Part shown: positions 1 through 6,778 of the stretch, piece after piece | Layout: every line of letters starts with the position of its first letter | Position numbering within the stretch: the stretch's first letter is position 1 | Source: Chloroflexota bacterium | Lineage (GTDB): Bacteria > Chloroflexota > UBA5177 > JANWHV01 | Reading direction: 5' to 3' | NCBI GenBank assembly: GCA_025924845.1 | Contig: JAICHN010000218.1 | Span: 1 to 8,683 of the forward strand | DNA length: 8,683 nucleotides | The notes under the pieces: model-generated | The model's input: only the letters and a program-made list of their open reading frames with translations | Databases searched by the model: none | Told to the model about the DNA's origin: nothing | Program-made: the position numbers and the translations under genes

Positions 1-426
1 ATCACCGTGATCATCCTGTTCATCGTGAAGGATACGGCGCTGACCATGTGGCGGCGCTTGATGGACGCCGTCGATCCGTCGGTGGTCGACGACATCGAGC
101 GCACCGCGGGGGCGGTACCGGGCGTTGAAGGCGTCCACGATGTCCGCGTGCGCTGGCTAGGCCATAAGCTGCAGGCCGAATTGCACGCCATCGTGGATGA
201 GGAACTGCCGACCCGGGAGAGTCACCGTATCCTGGAGGAGGTTCGCCATGGTCTCTTCCATGCCCAGCCGCGCCTGGCCGTAATCAACGTCCACGCGGAC
301 CCTTGCGGCCATAGCGGCGCCGACCCGCACGCCCCAACCATGCACCACACCACCCAGTCGACCTTGCCACGCGGCTCGGGAGACGCCTCGCACCGGCACG
401 ACGGGGGGGAGTCGGGTGCTCATTGA
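1..426 (+). CDS. Cation diffusion facilitator (CDF) family transporter, C-terminal part, 5' truncated by window edge
   Basis: CDF proteins are dimeric inner-membrane antiporters that export divalent metals such as zinc, iron, cobalt or manganese in exchange for protons. The frame is open from base 1, so the transmembrane part lies outside the window. What is seen begins with the end of a hydrophobic helix (VIILFIVKD). It is followed by the cytoplasmic ferredoxin-like dimerisation domain, with the family pattern VPGVEGVHDVRVRWLGHK, then ELHAIVDEELP, then a helix beginning ESHRILEEV, and ending INVHADP. About 40 further residues extend past the usual family end. They carry eight histidines counted from the VHADP motif, including an HH pair and an HRH motif, and may bind metal. 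The metal specificity cannot be read because the membrane-site residues are missing. The gene converges on the copper-protein gene to its right. Confidence 0.88.
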   Translation: MTVIILFIVKDTALTMWRRLMDAVDPSVVDDIERTAGAVPGVEGVHDVRVRWLGHKLQAELHAIVDEELPTRESHRILEEVRHGLFHAQPRLAVINVHADPCGHSGADPHAPTMHHTTQSTLPRGSGDASHRHDGGESGAH

Positions 427-496
427 ACCGAAGAGTCCAAAGTTGCGTCCGCGGGCTTGACCGAAAGCCGACGCGGACAACATCAAGGTCAGCGGC

Positions 497-530
497 AGTG
501 CTTCCGAAGGGACGCCCCTTCGGAAGCACT
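497..530. terminator. Perfect 15-bp inverted repeat, probable terminator between convergent genes
   Basis: The arms at 497-511 and 516-530 (AGTGCTTCCGAAGGG and its exact complement) enclose a 4-nt loop, ACGC. On the + strand the stem runs into TTTA, a short T tract, about 70 nt after the CDF stop. On the - strand it begins about 22 nt after the copper-protein stop, but no T tract follows in that direction. The position between two converging genes fits a terminator, better for rightward than leftward transcription. The perfect symmetry would also fit a dispersed palindromic repeat. Confidence 0.65.
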
Positions 531-551
531 TTAGATCCAAGCCAAGGTGTG

Positions 552-950
552 TTAGCCCGAGATCAGCGTATTGCATGCCTGCTCGCAGCGCCGGCACGCC
601 TCCATACAGACCTGGCAGTGCCTCATCCCGTGCTGAGCGTGACGGGCACACTCGTCACCGCACAGCCGACATATCTGGATACATGCCTGGAGCATGGCCC
701 GGATCGTCGCCGGCTCGGGCATGGTTTGCCGCGAGACAATCCGACCCGTTACATCGCAGATATCCGCGCAGTCCAGATTCAGGCGGATGCACCGCACGAG
801 CATTTTTGGATCTTGCTCGCCCAGGCATGCATCGGCGCAAGCCGTACAAGCCTGTTGGCATTCCAGGCACGCCTGGATGCACGCGACTAACGGACCCTCC
901 GCTCCTGTCTTGCTCGGGCTCGTCTGTACCATCTGCTGCACCACGTTCAT
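552..950 (-). CDS. Cysteine-rich four-helix-bundle copper-binding protein (Csp3/DUF326-like)
   Basis: The 132-residue product has 18 cysteines and no signal peptide, so it is expected in the cytosol. Csp proteins of this type are known to hold many Cu(I) ions inside a four-helix bundle through inward-facing Cys residues. The cysteines fall in four runs that match four helices: 24, 28, 31, 35, 38, 42; then 54, 61, 65; then 90, 94, 97, 101; then 112, 115, 119, 122, 126. The alternating 3- and 4-residue spacing is the family pattern. Start choice is uncertain. ATG at 950 has AAGGGG 8 nt upstream. GTG at 944 has AAGGAG 6 nt upstream. ATG at 977 and the ORF start at 1016 would add a tail without family character. 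The neighbouring CDF gene suggests a metal-handling locus, though the two genes converge and are not co-transcribed. Confidence 0.9.
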   Translation of the reverse strand: MNVVQQMVQTSPSKTGAEGPLVACIQACLECQQACTACADACLGEQDPKMLVRCIRLNLDCADICDVTGRIVSRQTMPEPATIRAMLQACIQICRLCGDECARHAQHGMRHCQVCMEACRRCEQACNTLISG

Positions 951-1040
951 CTCCTTAACCCCTTCCCGCTCGGTCATATGGGGCGGCGCGCGCCGCAACA
1001 CCCAGGGAGCGATCACTCCGGATCAGACCTCCCTCGGTTC

Positions 1041-1069
1041 ACGGTAATCCTTAGACGCTAAGCGGGCAA
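1041..1069 (-). promoter_or_regulatory. Candidate promoter with internal dyad upstream of the copper-protein gene
   Basis: Reading leftward, TTGCCC (1069-1064) and TACCGT (1046-1041) are 17 nt apart. The spacer holds a perfect dyad, CTTAG-ACG-CTAAG on the + strand at 1050-1062. A dyad between -35 and -10 is reminiscent of MerR-type metal regulators, but the -10 match is poor (three of six) and the dyad does not match a CueR or CsoR operator that I know. This is inference from position and symmetry only. Confidence 0.22.
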
Positions 1070-1105
1070 TGCGTCCGATCAGGGCCCAGTGTTCCCGCAC
1101 GCGCC

Positions 1106-2173
1106 CTATTCCACGATAAAGCTGGTCTCCGGGGTAAGGCGACGGATGAACCCTGTCAGCAGCGCCACCGTATGATCGAGGTCGCGCGTGGAGAGGACTT
1201 CCACCGGCGTGTGCATGTAGCGGAGTGACACGCTGACCACTCCCGTAGCCACCCCCTGATGCGCTACCTGGATTGCCCAGGCATCGGTCCCGGTCTGGCC
1301 GCCGGCAGGATCGATCTGAAAGGGAATGCCTTCTTCCCTGGCCGTGCGGATCAGGAGATCGAAGACGACCGGATTGACGTTGGGACCGCGCGTAATCTGT
1401 GGCCCCTTGCCCAACGCGGTTCGCCCCTGCCGCTTCGTCTCGTCGCCCACCTCCGGATGGTCAAGCGCGAAGCCCACATCGATGGCGATCGCTACATCCG
1501 GCTTGATCCGCTCGGCGCTCGTTACGGCGCCCCGATAACCAATTTCCTCCTGGCTGGTGGCCACCGCGAACACCGCCGCCTGAAACGAACCGGCCGCTAC
1601 GGCCCGTGCCGTCTCGGCGACCACGTAGGCGCCCACCCGATTGTCAAACGCCTTGGCGACCAGCAGATCGCCTTGCAGGCGCTCCAACTGAGCGGCGAAG
1701 GTGATCGGATCGCCGATGGAGACCAGTGCTTCGGCGGCCGCACGGTCGGCGACGCCGATATCGATCCAGAGTTTTTCCAGCTTGACCGGATCTTTCCGCT
1801 CATCATCCCGCATCAGGTGGATCGGCTTTCGGCCAAGGACACCGAGAATCGGCCCGTGCGCTGTGTGAACATAGACTCGTTGGGCCACCAGGATCGAGGG
1901 ATCATGACCCCCGATGGTGACGAAGTGGAGAAAACCTTCGTCGCTGATATAGCTCACCATGAGGCCGATCTCGTCGATGTGCCCGGCCAGCATCACACGA
2001 GGTGAACCCGCGGGATTAACCGAGGCAGTCACACTGCCCAGGTTGTCCCCCGTTACCTCGGCTGCGAATTCGCGCACCGAGGCACGCCACACCGCGCGTG
2101 GCGCAGCCTCGTACCCGGAAGGCCCGTGTGCTCCGGTAAGGTCGCGCATGAACCCAAATTGCCTATCGTCCAT
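1106..2173 (-). CDS. M42 family metallopeptidase (glutamyl/deblocking aminopeptidase type)
   Basis: This is a cytosolic dinuclear zinc or cobalt aminopeptidase that trims N-terminal residues from peptides; relatives form large tetrahedral complexes. At 355 residues it has the family's usual length. The co-catalytic metal ligands are in place: His65 and Asp67 in AGHIDEIG, bridging Asp177 in AFDNRVG, the Glu pair 209-210 in TSQEEIGYRG, Asp232 in AIDVG, and His321 in RYMHTPVE. The N-terminal LTGAHGPSGYE is also typical. It lies 65 nt after pgeF, so it may be the last gene of the operon or have its own promoter. The start is slightly odd: AAGGAGG is 14 nt before the ATG and an in-frame TGA lies just upstream, so no longer start exists. 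Met9 is a second possible start. The substrate cannot be deduced, and the family was once labelled endoglucanase. Confidence 0.93.
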   Translation of the reverse strand: MDDRQFGFMRDLTGAHGPSGYEAAPRAVWRASVREFAAEVTGDNLGSVTASVNPAGSPRVMLAGHIDEIGLMVSYISDEGFLHFVTIGGHDPSILVAQRVYVHTAHGPILGVLGRKPIHLMRDDERKDPVKLEKLWIDIGVADRAAAEALVSIGDPITFAAQLERLQGDLLVAKAFDNRVGAYVVAETARAVAAGSFQAAVFAVATSQEEIGYRGAVTSAERIKPDVAIAIDVGFALDHPEVGDETKRQGRTALGKGPQITRGPNVNPVVFDLLIRTAREEGIPFQIDPAGGQTGTDAWAIQVAHQGVATGVVSVSLRYMHTPVEVLSTRDLDHTVALLTGFIRRLTPETSFIVE

Positions 2174-2238
2174 ACCCTTTTTTCATCCCTCCTTCAAATG
2201 CCGTTCTTCGCTGCTCGCTACGCCGTCCGACCCGCCCG

Positions 2239-3054
2239 CTAGGCGCTCAGCGTCACCATAGCCGCGAAGCGCCCAGTGCGCCCCTGATCGCCCCGATGAG
2301 AGAAGAAACGGCCTCGCTCACATACCGTGCAGATGGCATGTTGGTCTATGCCGGCCAATGCCAGGCCGGCGCCTACGAGTTGATCGCGAGCGGCGGACCA
2401 CAGATCTACGTGACTATCGTGGATATAGGGGGCGAACCAGGGCGGCAGTTCGCGCATGGGGTCGCTGAACCGCGCGCAACATGGCCCTAATCCCGGCCCG
2501 ATCCCGGCCAGGATCCGGGCGGGCACCGTACCGAAGTGCGCGCCCATCGCCGCCACGGCAGCGGTGAGCACGCCCCCCGCCAGGCCACGCCAGCCCGCGT
2601 GAGCGATCCCAACGGCGGGAGTGAGTGGATCGTACAGCAGTACCTGCAGGCAATCCGCCGCCGTAATCAGCAGGCCGATTCCCGGCGTGGAGGTAATCAT
2701 CACATCCACGTCTTGCACCACTCGGCTGCCGTCGGGGAGCGGCGTGCCGTCCCCTGCCTCGACGCGTGCCGTCCTCGTACCGTGAACGAGGCCCGCGCAA
2801 ACAATCCGCGTCGAAGTCAGGCCGAGGGCCGAGGCGCAGCGAGCGCGGTTCTCGCCGATCGCCGCCCGATCGTCCGCCACGCTGTAGGACACGTTGAGCG
2901 AGGCGAAGGGCGGCGCGCTCACTCCGCCCTCGCGGGTGAAGATCCCATGCCGCAAGCGCCGAGCATGCGCCTGTAGATTGGCGAAACGCAGCAGCGGTAC
3001 GCCGGGACCCAACTCAAGCGGCGAGACTCTCGGTGCTCTCTGGTCCAGCGTCAC
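2239..3054 (-). CDS. pgeF: PgeF/YfiH/YlmD-type laccase-domain protein (peptidoglycan editing factor)
   Basis: The family is a single-domain 'multicopper polyphenol oxidase' fold. E. coli PgeF (YfiH) helps keep non-canonical residues out of peptidoglycan precursors, and related proteins show purine nucleoside phosphorylase or oxidase activity. The 271-residue product carries the metal-site triad: His91 in LVHGTR, Cys135 in TAADCLQVL and His152 in HAGWRG. It also shows the GIGPGLGPCC segment at about 185-193 and the C-terminal FFSHRGDQGRTGR. Translation starts at GTG, 6 nt after the dehydrogenase stop, with no clear Shine-Dalgarno sequence, so coupling to the upstream gene is likely. The upstream dehydrogenase is in the same reading frame, separated by its TAG and two sense codons. 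In Gram-positive bacteria this gene (ylmD) is usually next to yggS; here yggS is about 4.8 kb away. Confidence 0.9.
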   Translation of the reverse strand: MTLDQRAPRVSPLELGPGVPLLRFANLQAHARRLRHGIFTREGGVSAPPFASLNVSYSVADDRAAIGENRARCASALGLTSTRIVCAGLVHGTRTARVEAGDGTPLPDGSRVVQDVDVMITSTPGIGLLITAADCLQVLLYDPLTPAVGIAHAGWRGLAGGVLTAAVAAMGAHFGTVPARILAGIGPGLGPCCARFSDPMRELPPWFAPYIHDSHVDLWSAARDQLVGAGLALAGIDQHAICTVCERGRFFSHRGDQGRTGRFAAMVTLSA

Positions 3055-3060
3055 GGGGAG

Positions 3061-4050
3061 CTACAGTCCCATCCGCTCGTATACCTCGGGATTTACCGTG
3101 AACGGCGCCCGCTTTCCCTCCAGCACGGCCATCAGATTCTCCACCGCCAGCAGGCCCATCTTGGTGCGCGTCTCGAGCGAGGCGCTGGCCGCGTGCGGCG
3201 CCAGCACCACGTTGTCCAGTTCGCGGAGTCCCGCGGTCAGGGCGGGTTCGTGCTCGTACACATCCAATCCGGCCCCGGCGATGCGTCCGGCCCGGAGCGC
3301 CTCGACCAGCGCCGCCTCATCCACCAGCGGGCCGCGCGCCGTGTTAATCAAAAACGCCGTGGAGCGCATCAGGGCTAATTGCGGGGCGCCGATCAGATGG
3401 TGCGTTTCGGGCATATAGGGCGCATGGACGGAGACGAAATCCGCCTCGGCCAGGAGGTCTTCCAACGAGAGGCGCTCCAGGCCAAGTTCCGCCGCCTGAT
3501 CCGGCGGCGCCGGATGCACATCATGGTAAACGACGCGCATGGCAAAACCTCGGGCGCGCCGAGCCATGGCCAGGCCGATCCGCCCCGCCCCTACCAGGCC
3601 CAGCGTTTTGCCGTGGACATCGGCGCCAAGCATCAGCAAGGGCGCCCATTCTTTATAGCTGCCGGCGCGCGTGAAGCGGTCGCCCTCCACGACGCGGCGG
3701 GCCACCGCCATCAGCAAGGCGAAAGCGAAGTCGGCCGTGGTGTCGGTAAGTACGCCCGGTGTATTGGTGACGGGGATGCCGCGTTCGGTGGCCGCCGGCA
3801 CGTCCACGTTGTTGAAGCCGACCGCGTAGTTGCTGACTACCTTCAGCCGAGGCTGAATGTCCAGCACATCGGCGTCGATGGTATCGGTAAGCAAACAGAG
3901 CAGGCCGTCCATGCCCGTGGCCCCGGCAATCAATTCCGCCTTGCTCAGAACGCGGCTTTCCGGGTTAGCCGTCAAGTCGCAGCGATCGCGGAGTTCGGTC
4001 ATGACGGCGGGCGGCAGTTCGCGGCTGAGGAAAACGCGAGGTTTCGCCAT
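3061..4050 (-). CDS. D-isomer-specific 2-hydroxyacid dehydrogenase (glyoxylate/hydroxypyruvate reductase-like)
   Basis: It probably reduces a 2-oxo acid such as glyoxylate or hydroxypyruvate to the D-hydroxy acid with NAD(P)H in the cytosol. The 329 residues have the usual layout: an outer catalytic domain at about 1-100 and 290-329 around a Rossmann domain. The nucleotide loop is GAGRIG at 154-159. Asp177, 18 residues later, suggests NAD(H) rather than NADP(H). The catalytic residues are Arg239 (NTARGPLVDE), Glu268 (YEHEP) and His286 (APHAASA). NYAVGFNNVDV at 74-84 is typical of the GyaR/GRHPR branch. The ATG is preceded by GGGAGGG at 8 nt and lies 2 nt after the aminotransferase stop. The exact substrate is uncertain: glycerate, lactate or another D-2-hydroxyacid dehydrogenase activity cannot be separated by eye. 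Confidence 0.9.
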   Translation of the reverse strand: MAKPRVFLSRELPPAVMTELRDRCDLTANPESRVLSKAELIAGATGMDGLLCLLTDTIDADVLDIQPRLKVVSNYAVGFNNVDVPAATERGIPVTNTPGVLTDTTADFAFALLMAVARRVVEGDRFTRAGSYKEWAPLLMLGADVHGKTLGLVGAGRIGLAMARRARGFAMRVVYHDVHPAPPDQAAELGLERLSLEDLLAEADFVSVHAPYMPETHHLIGAPQLALMRSTAFLINTARGPLVDEAALVEALRAGRIAGAGLDVYEHEPALTAGLRELDNVVLAPHAASASLETRTKMGLLAVENLMAVLEGKRAPFTVNPEVYERMGL

Positions 4051-4052
4051 GT

Positions 4053-5270
4053 TCAGCGCCCTCCCGCCAACCCGCCCAGCAGGTTGCCCATTCCGGCAAG
4101 CGCTTCCTGGATGTTCTCCACCGAGTTGGCATAGGAGAGGCGAAGATAGCCCTCGCCGGCGGGTCCAAAAGAGCTTCCGGCCAGGGTGGCGACCCCCGCC
4201 TCGTTTAGCAAGCGATCCGCCAGATCCTTGGCGGTCAGCCCCGTCGCGGAAATGTTAGGGAAGGCATAAAAGGCGCCCTTCGGCATGGCGCAGCGGACGC
4301 CGGGCAGCGCGTTGAGTCCGGCCACGATTACGTCACGGCGGCGCCGGAACTCGGCGCGCATCCGATCGACCGACGTTTGGTCACCCGTGAGCGCCTCCAC
4401 TCCGGCCAATTGGGTGAAGCCGGCCGTACAGGAATTGGAGTTGACCATCAGCCTGCTGATGTGGGGGACAAGACCGAGCGGCATCACCCCATAGCCAAGC
4501 CTCCAGCCGGTCATGGCGTAGGTCTTGGAAAAGCCGTCCAGGATGATCGTACGCTCCGCCATGCCGGGGAAGCCGGCAATGCTGTGGTGCTCTCCGTCGT
4601 AGATCAGCCGCGAGTAAATCTCATCGGCCAGGACAAAAATGTCATGCTCGACCGCCACCTCGGCAATGCGCCGCAGATCCTCTTGATCCAGGACGCCGCC
4701 CGTGGGATTGGCGGGCGAATTGAGGATAATCAGCTTGGTGCGCGGCGTCACGGTGCGGCGAAGTGCCTCGATATCCAGACGGAAGCCGTTATCCTCCGGA
4801 AGGGAAGCCGGCACGACGATGCCGCCCGCATAACGAATCATTGACTCATAAATAGGGAAGCCGGGGTCGGGGCAGATCACTTCGTCGCCATGGTCGACCA
4901 GCGCCAGAAGCACGAAGAAGAGAATTGGTTTGGCGCCTGGGGTCACTACGACCTGCTCCGGCGACACCGCTAGGCCGCGCGTGCGCGCCATCTCTGCCGC
5001 CACGGCCTCCCGCAAGGGGGCAATGCCCGGCGACGGAGTATAGTGGGTATGACCTTCGCGGAGGGCCCGCACCCCCGCCTCTACCACCGCCTCGGGAGTG
5101 GCGAAATCGGGTTCCCCAATCTCCAGATGAATGACGCGCCGACCCTGAGCCTCCAGGGCCTTTGCCCGCGCCAACACCTCGAACGCGGACTCGGTGCCCA
5201 GGCGACTCATGCGAGCCGCCAGACGTTTGTCGATAGAGGCGGGTTGAGAGGTGATCGTACTTCCTGCCAC
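4053..5270 (-). CDS. Class I (fold type I) PLP-dependent aminotransferase, aspartate aminotransferase-like
   Basis: This cytosolic enzyme moves the amino group from an amino acid such as aspartate to a 2-oxo acid. Numbering from the GTG start (405 residues), PLP-binding Lys249 lies in the GFSKTYAMTGWRLGY motif with phosphate-site Arg257. Asn188 is in NPTG, and Asp216 and Tyr219 are in ADEIYSRL. YTPSPGI at 77-83 and the substrate-carboxylate Arg in GYLRLSYANS near the C-terminus complete the fold. The frame stays open upstream to 5432, but GTG at 5270 is preferred because GAAGGAG sits 8 nt before it and the extra 54 residues look non-coding. It is the first gene of the leftward operon, 2 nt before the dehydrogenase, which could reduce its 2-oxo acid product. 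Substrate specificity is not readable. Confidence 0.92.
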   Translation of the reverse strand: MAGSTITSQPASIDKRLAARMSRLGTESAFEVLARAKALEAQGRRVIHLEIGEPDFATPEAVVEAGVRALREGHTHYTPSPGIAPLREAVAAEMARTRGLAVSPEQVVVTPGAKPILFFVLLALVDHGDEVICPDPGFPIYESMIRYAGGIVVPASLPEDNGFRLDIEALRRTVTPRTKLIILNSPANPTGGVLDQEDLRRIAEVAVEHDIFVLADEIYSRLIYDGEHHSIAGFPGMAERTIILDGFSKTYAMTGWRLGYGVMPLGLVPHISRLMVNSNSCTAGFTQLAGVEALTGDQTSVDRMRAEFRRRRDVIVAGLNALPGVRCAMPKGAFYAFPNISATGLTAKDLADRLLNEAGVATLAGSSFGPAGEGYLRLSYANSVENIQEALAGMGNLLGGLAGGR

Positions 5271-5278
5271 TGGCTCTG

Positions 5279-5285
5279 CTCCTTC
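5279..5285 (-). promoter_or_regulatory. Ribosome binding site deciding the aminotransferase GTG start
   Basis: GAAGGAG on the - strand ends 8 nt before the GTG at 5270-5268. It is the strongest Shine-Dalgarno sequence in the region and places the start well inside the longest open frame. Confidence 0.75.
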
Positions 5286-5412
5286 ATCGCAGCCGATAAC
5301 GTACCAGTAGGGGCGCCTGCGCCACGCGGCGAGCGGTGCCCGCGGACAGACCCGAGAGCGGCCGGGGAAAGGCGCGAATCTTGCTCGCCATGCCGATATC
5401 GCTTCGCGTAGG

Positions 5413-5421
5413 AGTGTAGCA
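5413..5421 (-). promoter_or_regulatory. Extended -10 promoter for the aminotransferase operon
   Basis: TGCTACACT on the - strand fits the extended -10 form TGnTAnnnT. No good -35 is visible at 16-18 nt, which is tolerated by extended -10 promoters. The expected transcription start near 5406 gives a leader of about 135 nt, in which I recognise no riboswitch or T-box. The same TGnTACACT form occurs before yggS at 7783-7791. Confidence 0.42.
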
Positions 5422-5463
5422 GACGAGGTCATGCCGTGCCCGTCACCGAGCAGGGGCAGCCCT

Positions 5464-5469
5464 TATACT
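5464..5469 (+). promoter_or_regulatory. Possible -10 element for the beta-propeller gene
   Basis: TATACT lies in an AT-rich patch (5463-5479) that stands out in GC-rich DNA, about 75 nt before the chosen GTG start. No convincing -35 was found. The patch could equally serve the leftward operon. Confidence 0.25.
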
Positions 5470-5542
5470 TTACATATAGCAGGATGAGCCGCACCACGCC
5501 TTGCCAAGACCTGGGGCGGATTACCTTGGAAAGAACAGCATC

Positions 5543-6637
5543 GTGTTTCTACGTTTCCTCCACCGTGCCCGGCCACGACTGATCGTCCTTCTGGCCCTGC
5601 TCCCTGGGCTGATCGCCATCGTGTTCACCGGGATCGCCGCACTGGGAGGTACTGCAACCGGGCCCAGCGCCACCCCGTCCGTCACCGGCCAGGCCGCCCC
5701 AACCGCGTCGCCCGCGCTGCCCACCAATGGTCGTTGGCTGCCCACCAACCTGAGGGTCGAGACCGACGCTCTAATTCAGGATCCCGCCGATTCTACCCGC
5801 TTGGTGGCCGGTACGGCCCAAGGAATCTGGACCTCGGCCGATGCAGGCAAGACCTGGCAACGCGACATGGGGCTCCCGGCCCGGAGCGACGTGCTCGCCC
5901 TGGCCGCCGGGGGAAACCCGCGTTCCTTGTATGCAGCCGATAGTGACGGCCGGATCTTTCGCCGCGCCGAATCGGGAAAGTGGGCGGCGATCGGTCCCCA
6001 GCCCGCTCCCGGATCGATCTTCAGCCTGGCCGTGTCGCAGGCGTCGCCGCCCGTCGTTCTGGCAGGCACGTCGGGCGCCCTCTATCGGGGCGAGCAAACG
6101 GCGGGCCAATGGCGTTGGAAGGTCACGGCGCGGACCGATCAATCCTCGTTCGCCGCCCTGGTCTGGCTGCCCGGCAGCGCCAAGGATGCCCTGGCGAGCG
6201 TATTCGGCAGCGCGCCGCCCGCCCTGGCCAGCACCGACGCCGGCCGCACCTGGCACCCATCCAGTCAAGGTCTTCCCTCCACTCTCCCCGCGGTGGCGCT
6301 CATCGCCCAGCGCGGCCCGCCCTCTACCATTGTGCTGAGCACGATGGGCTATGGCGTATGGCAGCTGGCAGCGACGAAGTGGACGGAGATCAGCAAGGGC
6401 CTACCCGAGCGTCACGCCATGCCACTGACGCGAGGCGCCGCGACTGATCGGCTGTACGCGGGCACCATGGGCTATGGGGTATTCACGCGAGGGGCGACGG
6501 GCCCCTGGGAACCGGTAGGCAAAGGGTTAACCGGGTCGTCATACATCGTGCTGTCTCTGGCCTACGTGGGGGGGGCGCACCCCACGCTGGCGGCAGGCAC
6601 GGGAAACGGCGTGTACCGCTACGAAGCAAGCAACTAG
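5543..6637 (+). CDS. Membrane-anchored beta-propeller protein with Asp-box (BNR-like) repeats
   Basis: The function is not known. From the longest frame (TTG at 5501) the product is 378 residues; from the preferred GTG at 5543 it is 364. GTG is chosen because GGAAAGA lies 8 nt upstream while the TTG has no ribosome site. Numbering on the long form, a basic stretch (RFLHRARPR, 18-26) precedes a hydrophobic helix at about 27-49, then a Thr/Ala/Pro/Ser-rich linker to about 75, as in an N-terminal signal anchor with an outside domain. The rest is propeller-like. Asp-boxes are TSADAGKTW (111-119) and STDAGRTW (244-251). GLP or GLT turns recur at 124, 257, 300 and 342, and TMGYGV occurs at 281-286 and 322-327. 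This resembles sialidase-like or YCF48-like folds, but no sialidase catalytic residues are recognisable. It is transcribed alone, divergent from the aminotransferase operon. Confidence 0.8.
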   Translation: MFLRFLHRARPRLIVLLALLPGLIAIVFTGIAALGGTATGPSATPSVTGQAAPTASPALPTNGRWLPTNLRVETDALIQDPADSTRLVAGTAQGIWTSADAGKTWQRDMGLPARSDVLALAAGGNPRSLYAADSDGRIFRRAESGKWAAIGPQPAPGSIFSLAVSQASPPVVLAGTSGALYRGEQTAGQWRWKVTARTDQSSFAALVWLPGSAKDALASVFGSAPPALASTDAGRTWHPSSQGLPSTLPAVALIAQRGPPSTIVLSTMGYGVWQLAATKWTEISKGLPERHAMPLTRGAATDRLYAGTMGYGVFTRGATGPWEPVGKGLTGSSYIVLSLAYVGGAHPTLAAGTGNGVYRYEASN

Positions 6638-6778
6638 TACCACAGCCTTCATCCAACGGTGGGCCGGCTGGGTGGTCAATATGGTCGCTCTCCAGGGCGG
6701 AAATGGGCGGCGAAGGATGCGTTGCCCTGGCGGAAAATGTGTAAGACGACCCGGGCGATCCAAGGTACGGGACGATGG
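6638..6778. other. Intergenic stretch between converging genes with an inverted repeat
   Basis: No gene is supported here. CCAGGGC at 6692-6698 pairs exactly with GCCCTGG at 6724-6730 across a 25-nt loop. GGCGGAAATG (6696-6705) and GGCGGAAAATG (6729-6739) form a near-exact direct repeat. Neither arm is followed by a T tract, so this is a weak terminator candidate at best. It may be a fragment of a dispersed repeat. Confidence 0.3.

Noticed and set aside
983..996. 14-bp palindrome of G and C upstream of the copper-protein gene
   Set aside because: It is perfect, but a GC-only palindrome is easily formed by chance in this composition.
1259..2005. Long rightward open frame opposite the M42 gene
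   Set aside because: It is an antisense shadow of a well-supported gene, with arginine- and histidine-rich composition and no family motifs.
2176..2198. Seven-codon ORF just after AAGGAGG upstream of the M42 gene
   Set aside because: Only 1 nt separates AAGGAGG from its ATG, too close for initiation, and it is too short to support without expression data.
3379..4134. Long rightward open frame opposite the dehydrogenase
   Set aside because: It is an antisense shadow of a gene with all catalytic residues present.
5271..5432. N-terminal extension of the aminotransferase to 5432
   Set aside because: The extra 54 residues have no family character, contain the predicted promoter, and a strong ribosome site points to GTG at 5270.
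5484..5582. Short rightward ORF (32 codons) before the propeller gene
   Set aside because: It overlaps the propeller gene start in another frame, has only a weak ribosome site and shows no recognisable feature.
6539..6763. Leftward ORF across the propeller stop and the following gap
   Set aside because: Half of it is antisense to the propeller gene and it has no supported start or family resemblance.
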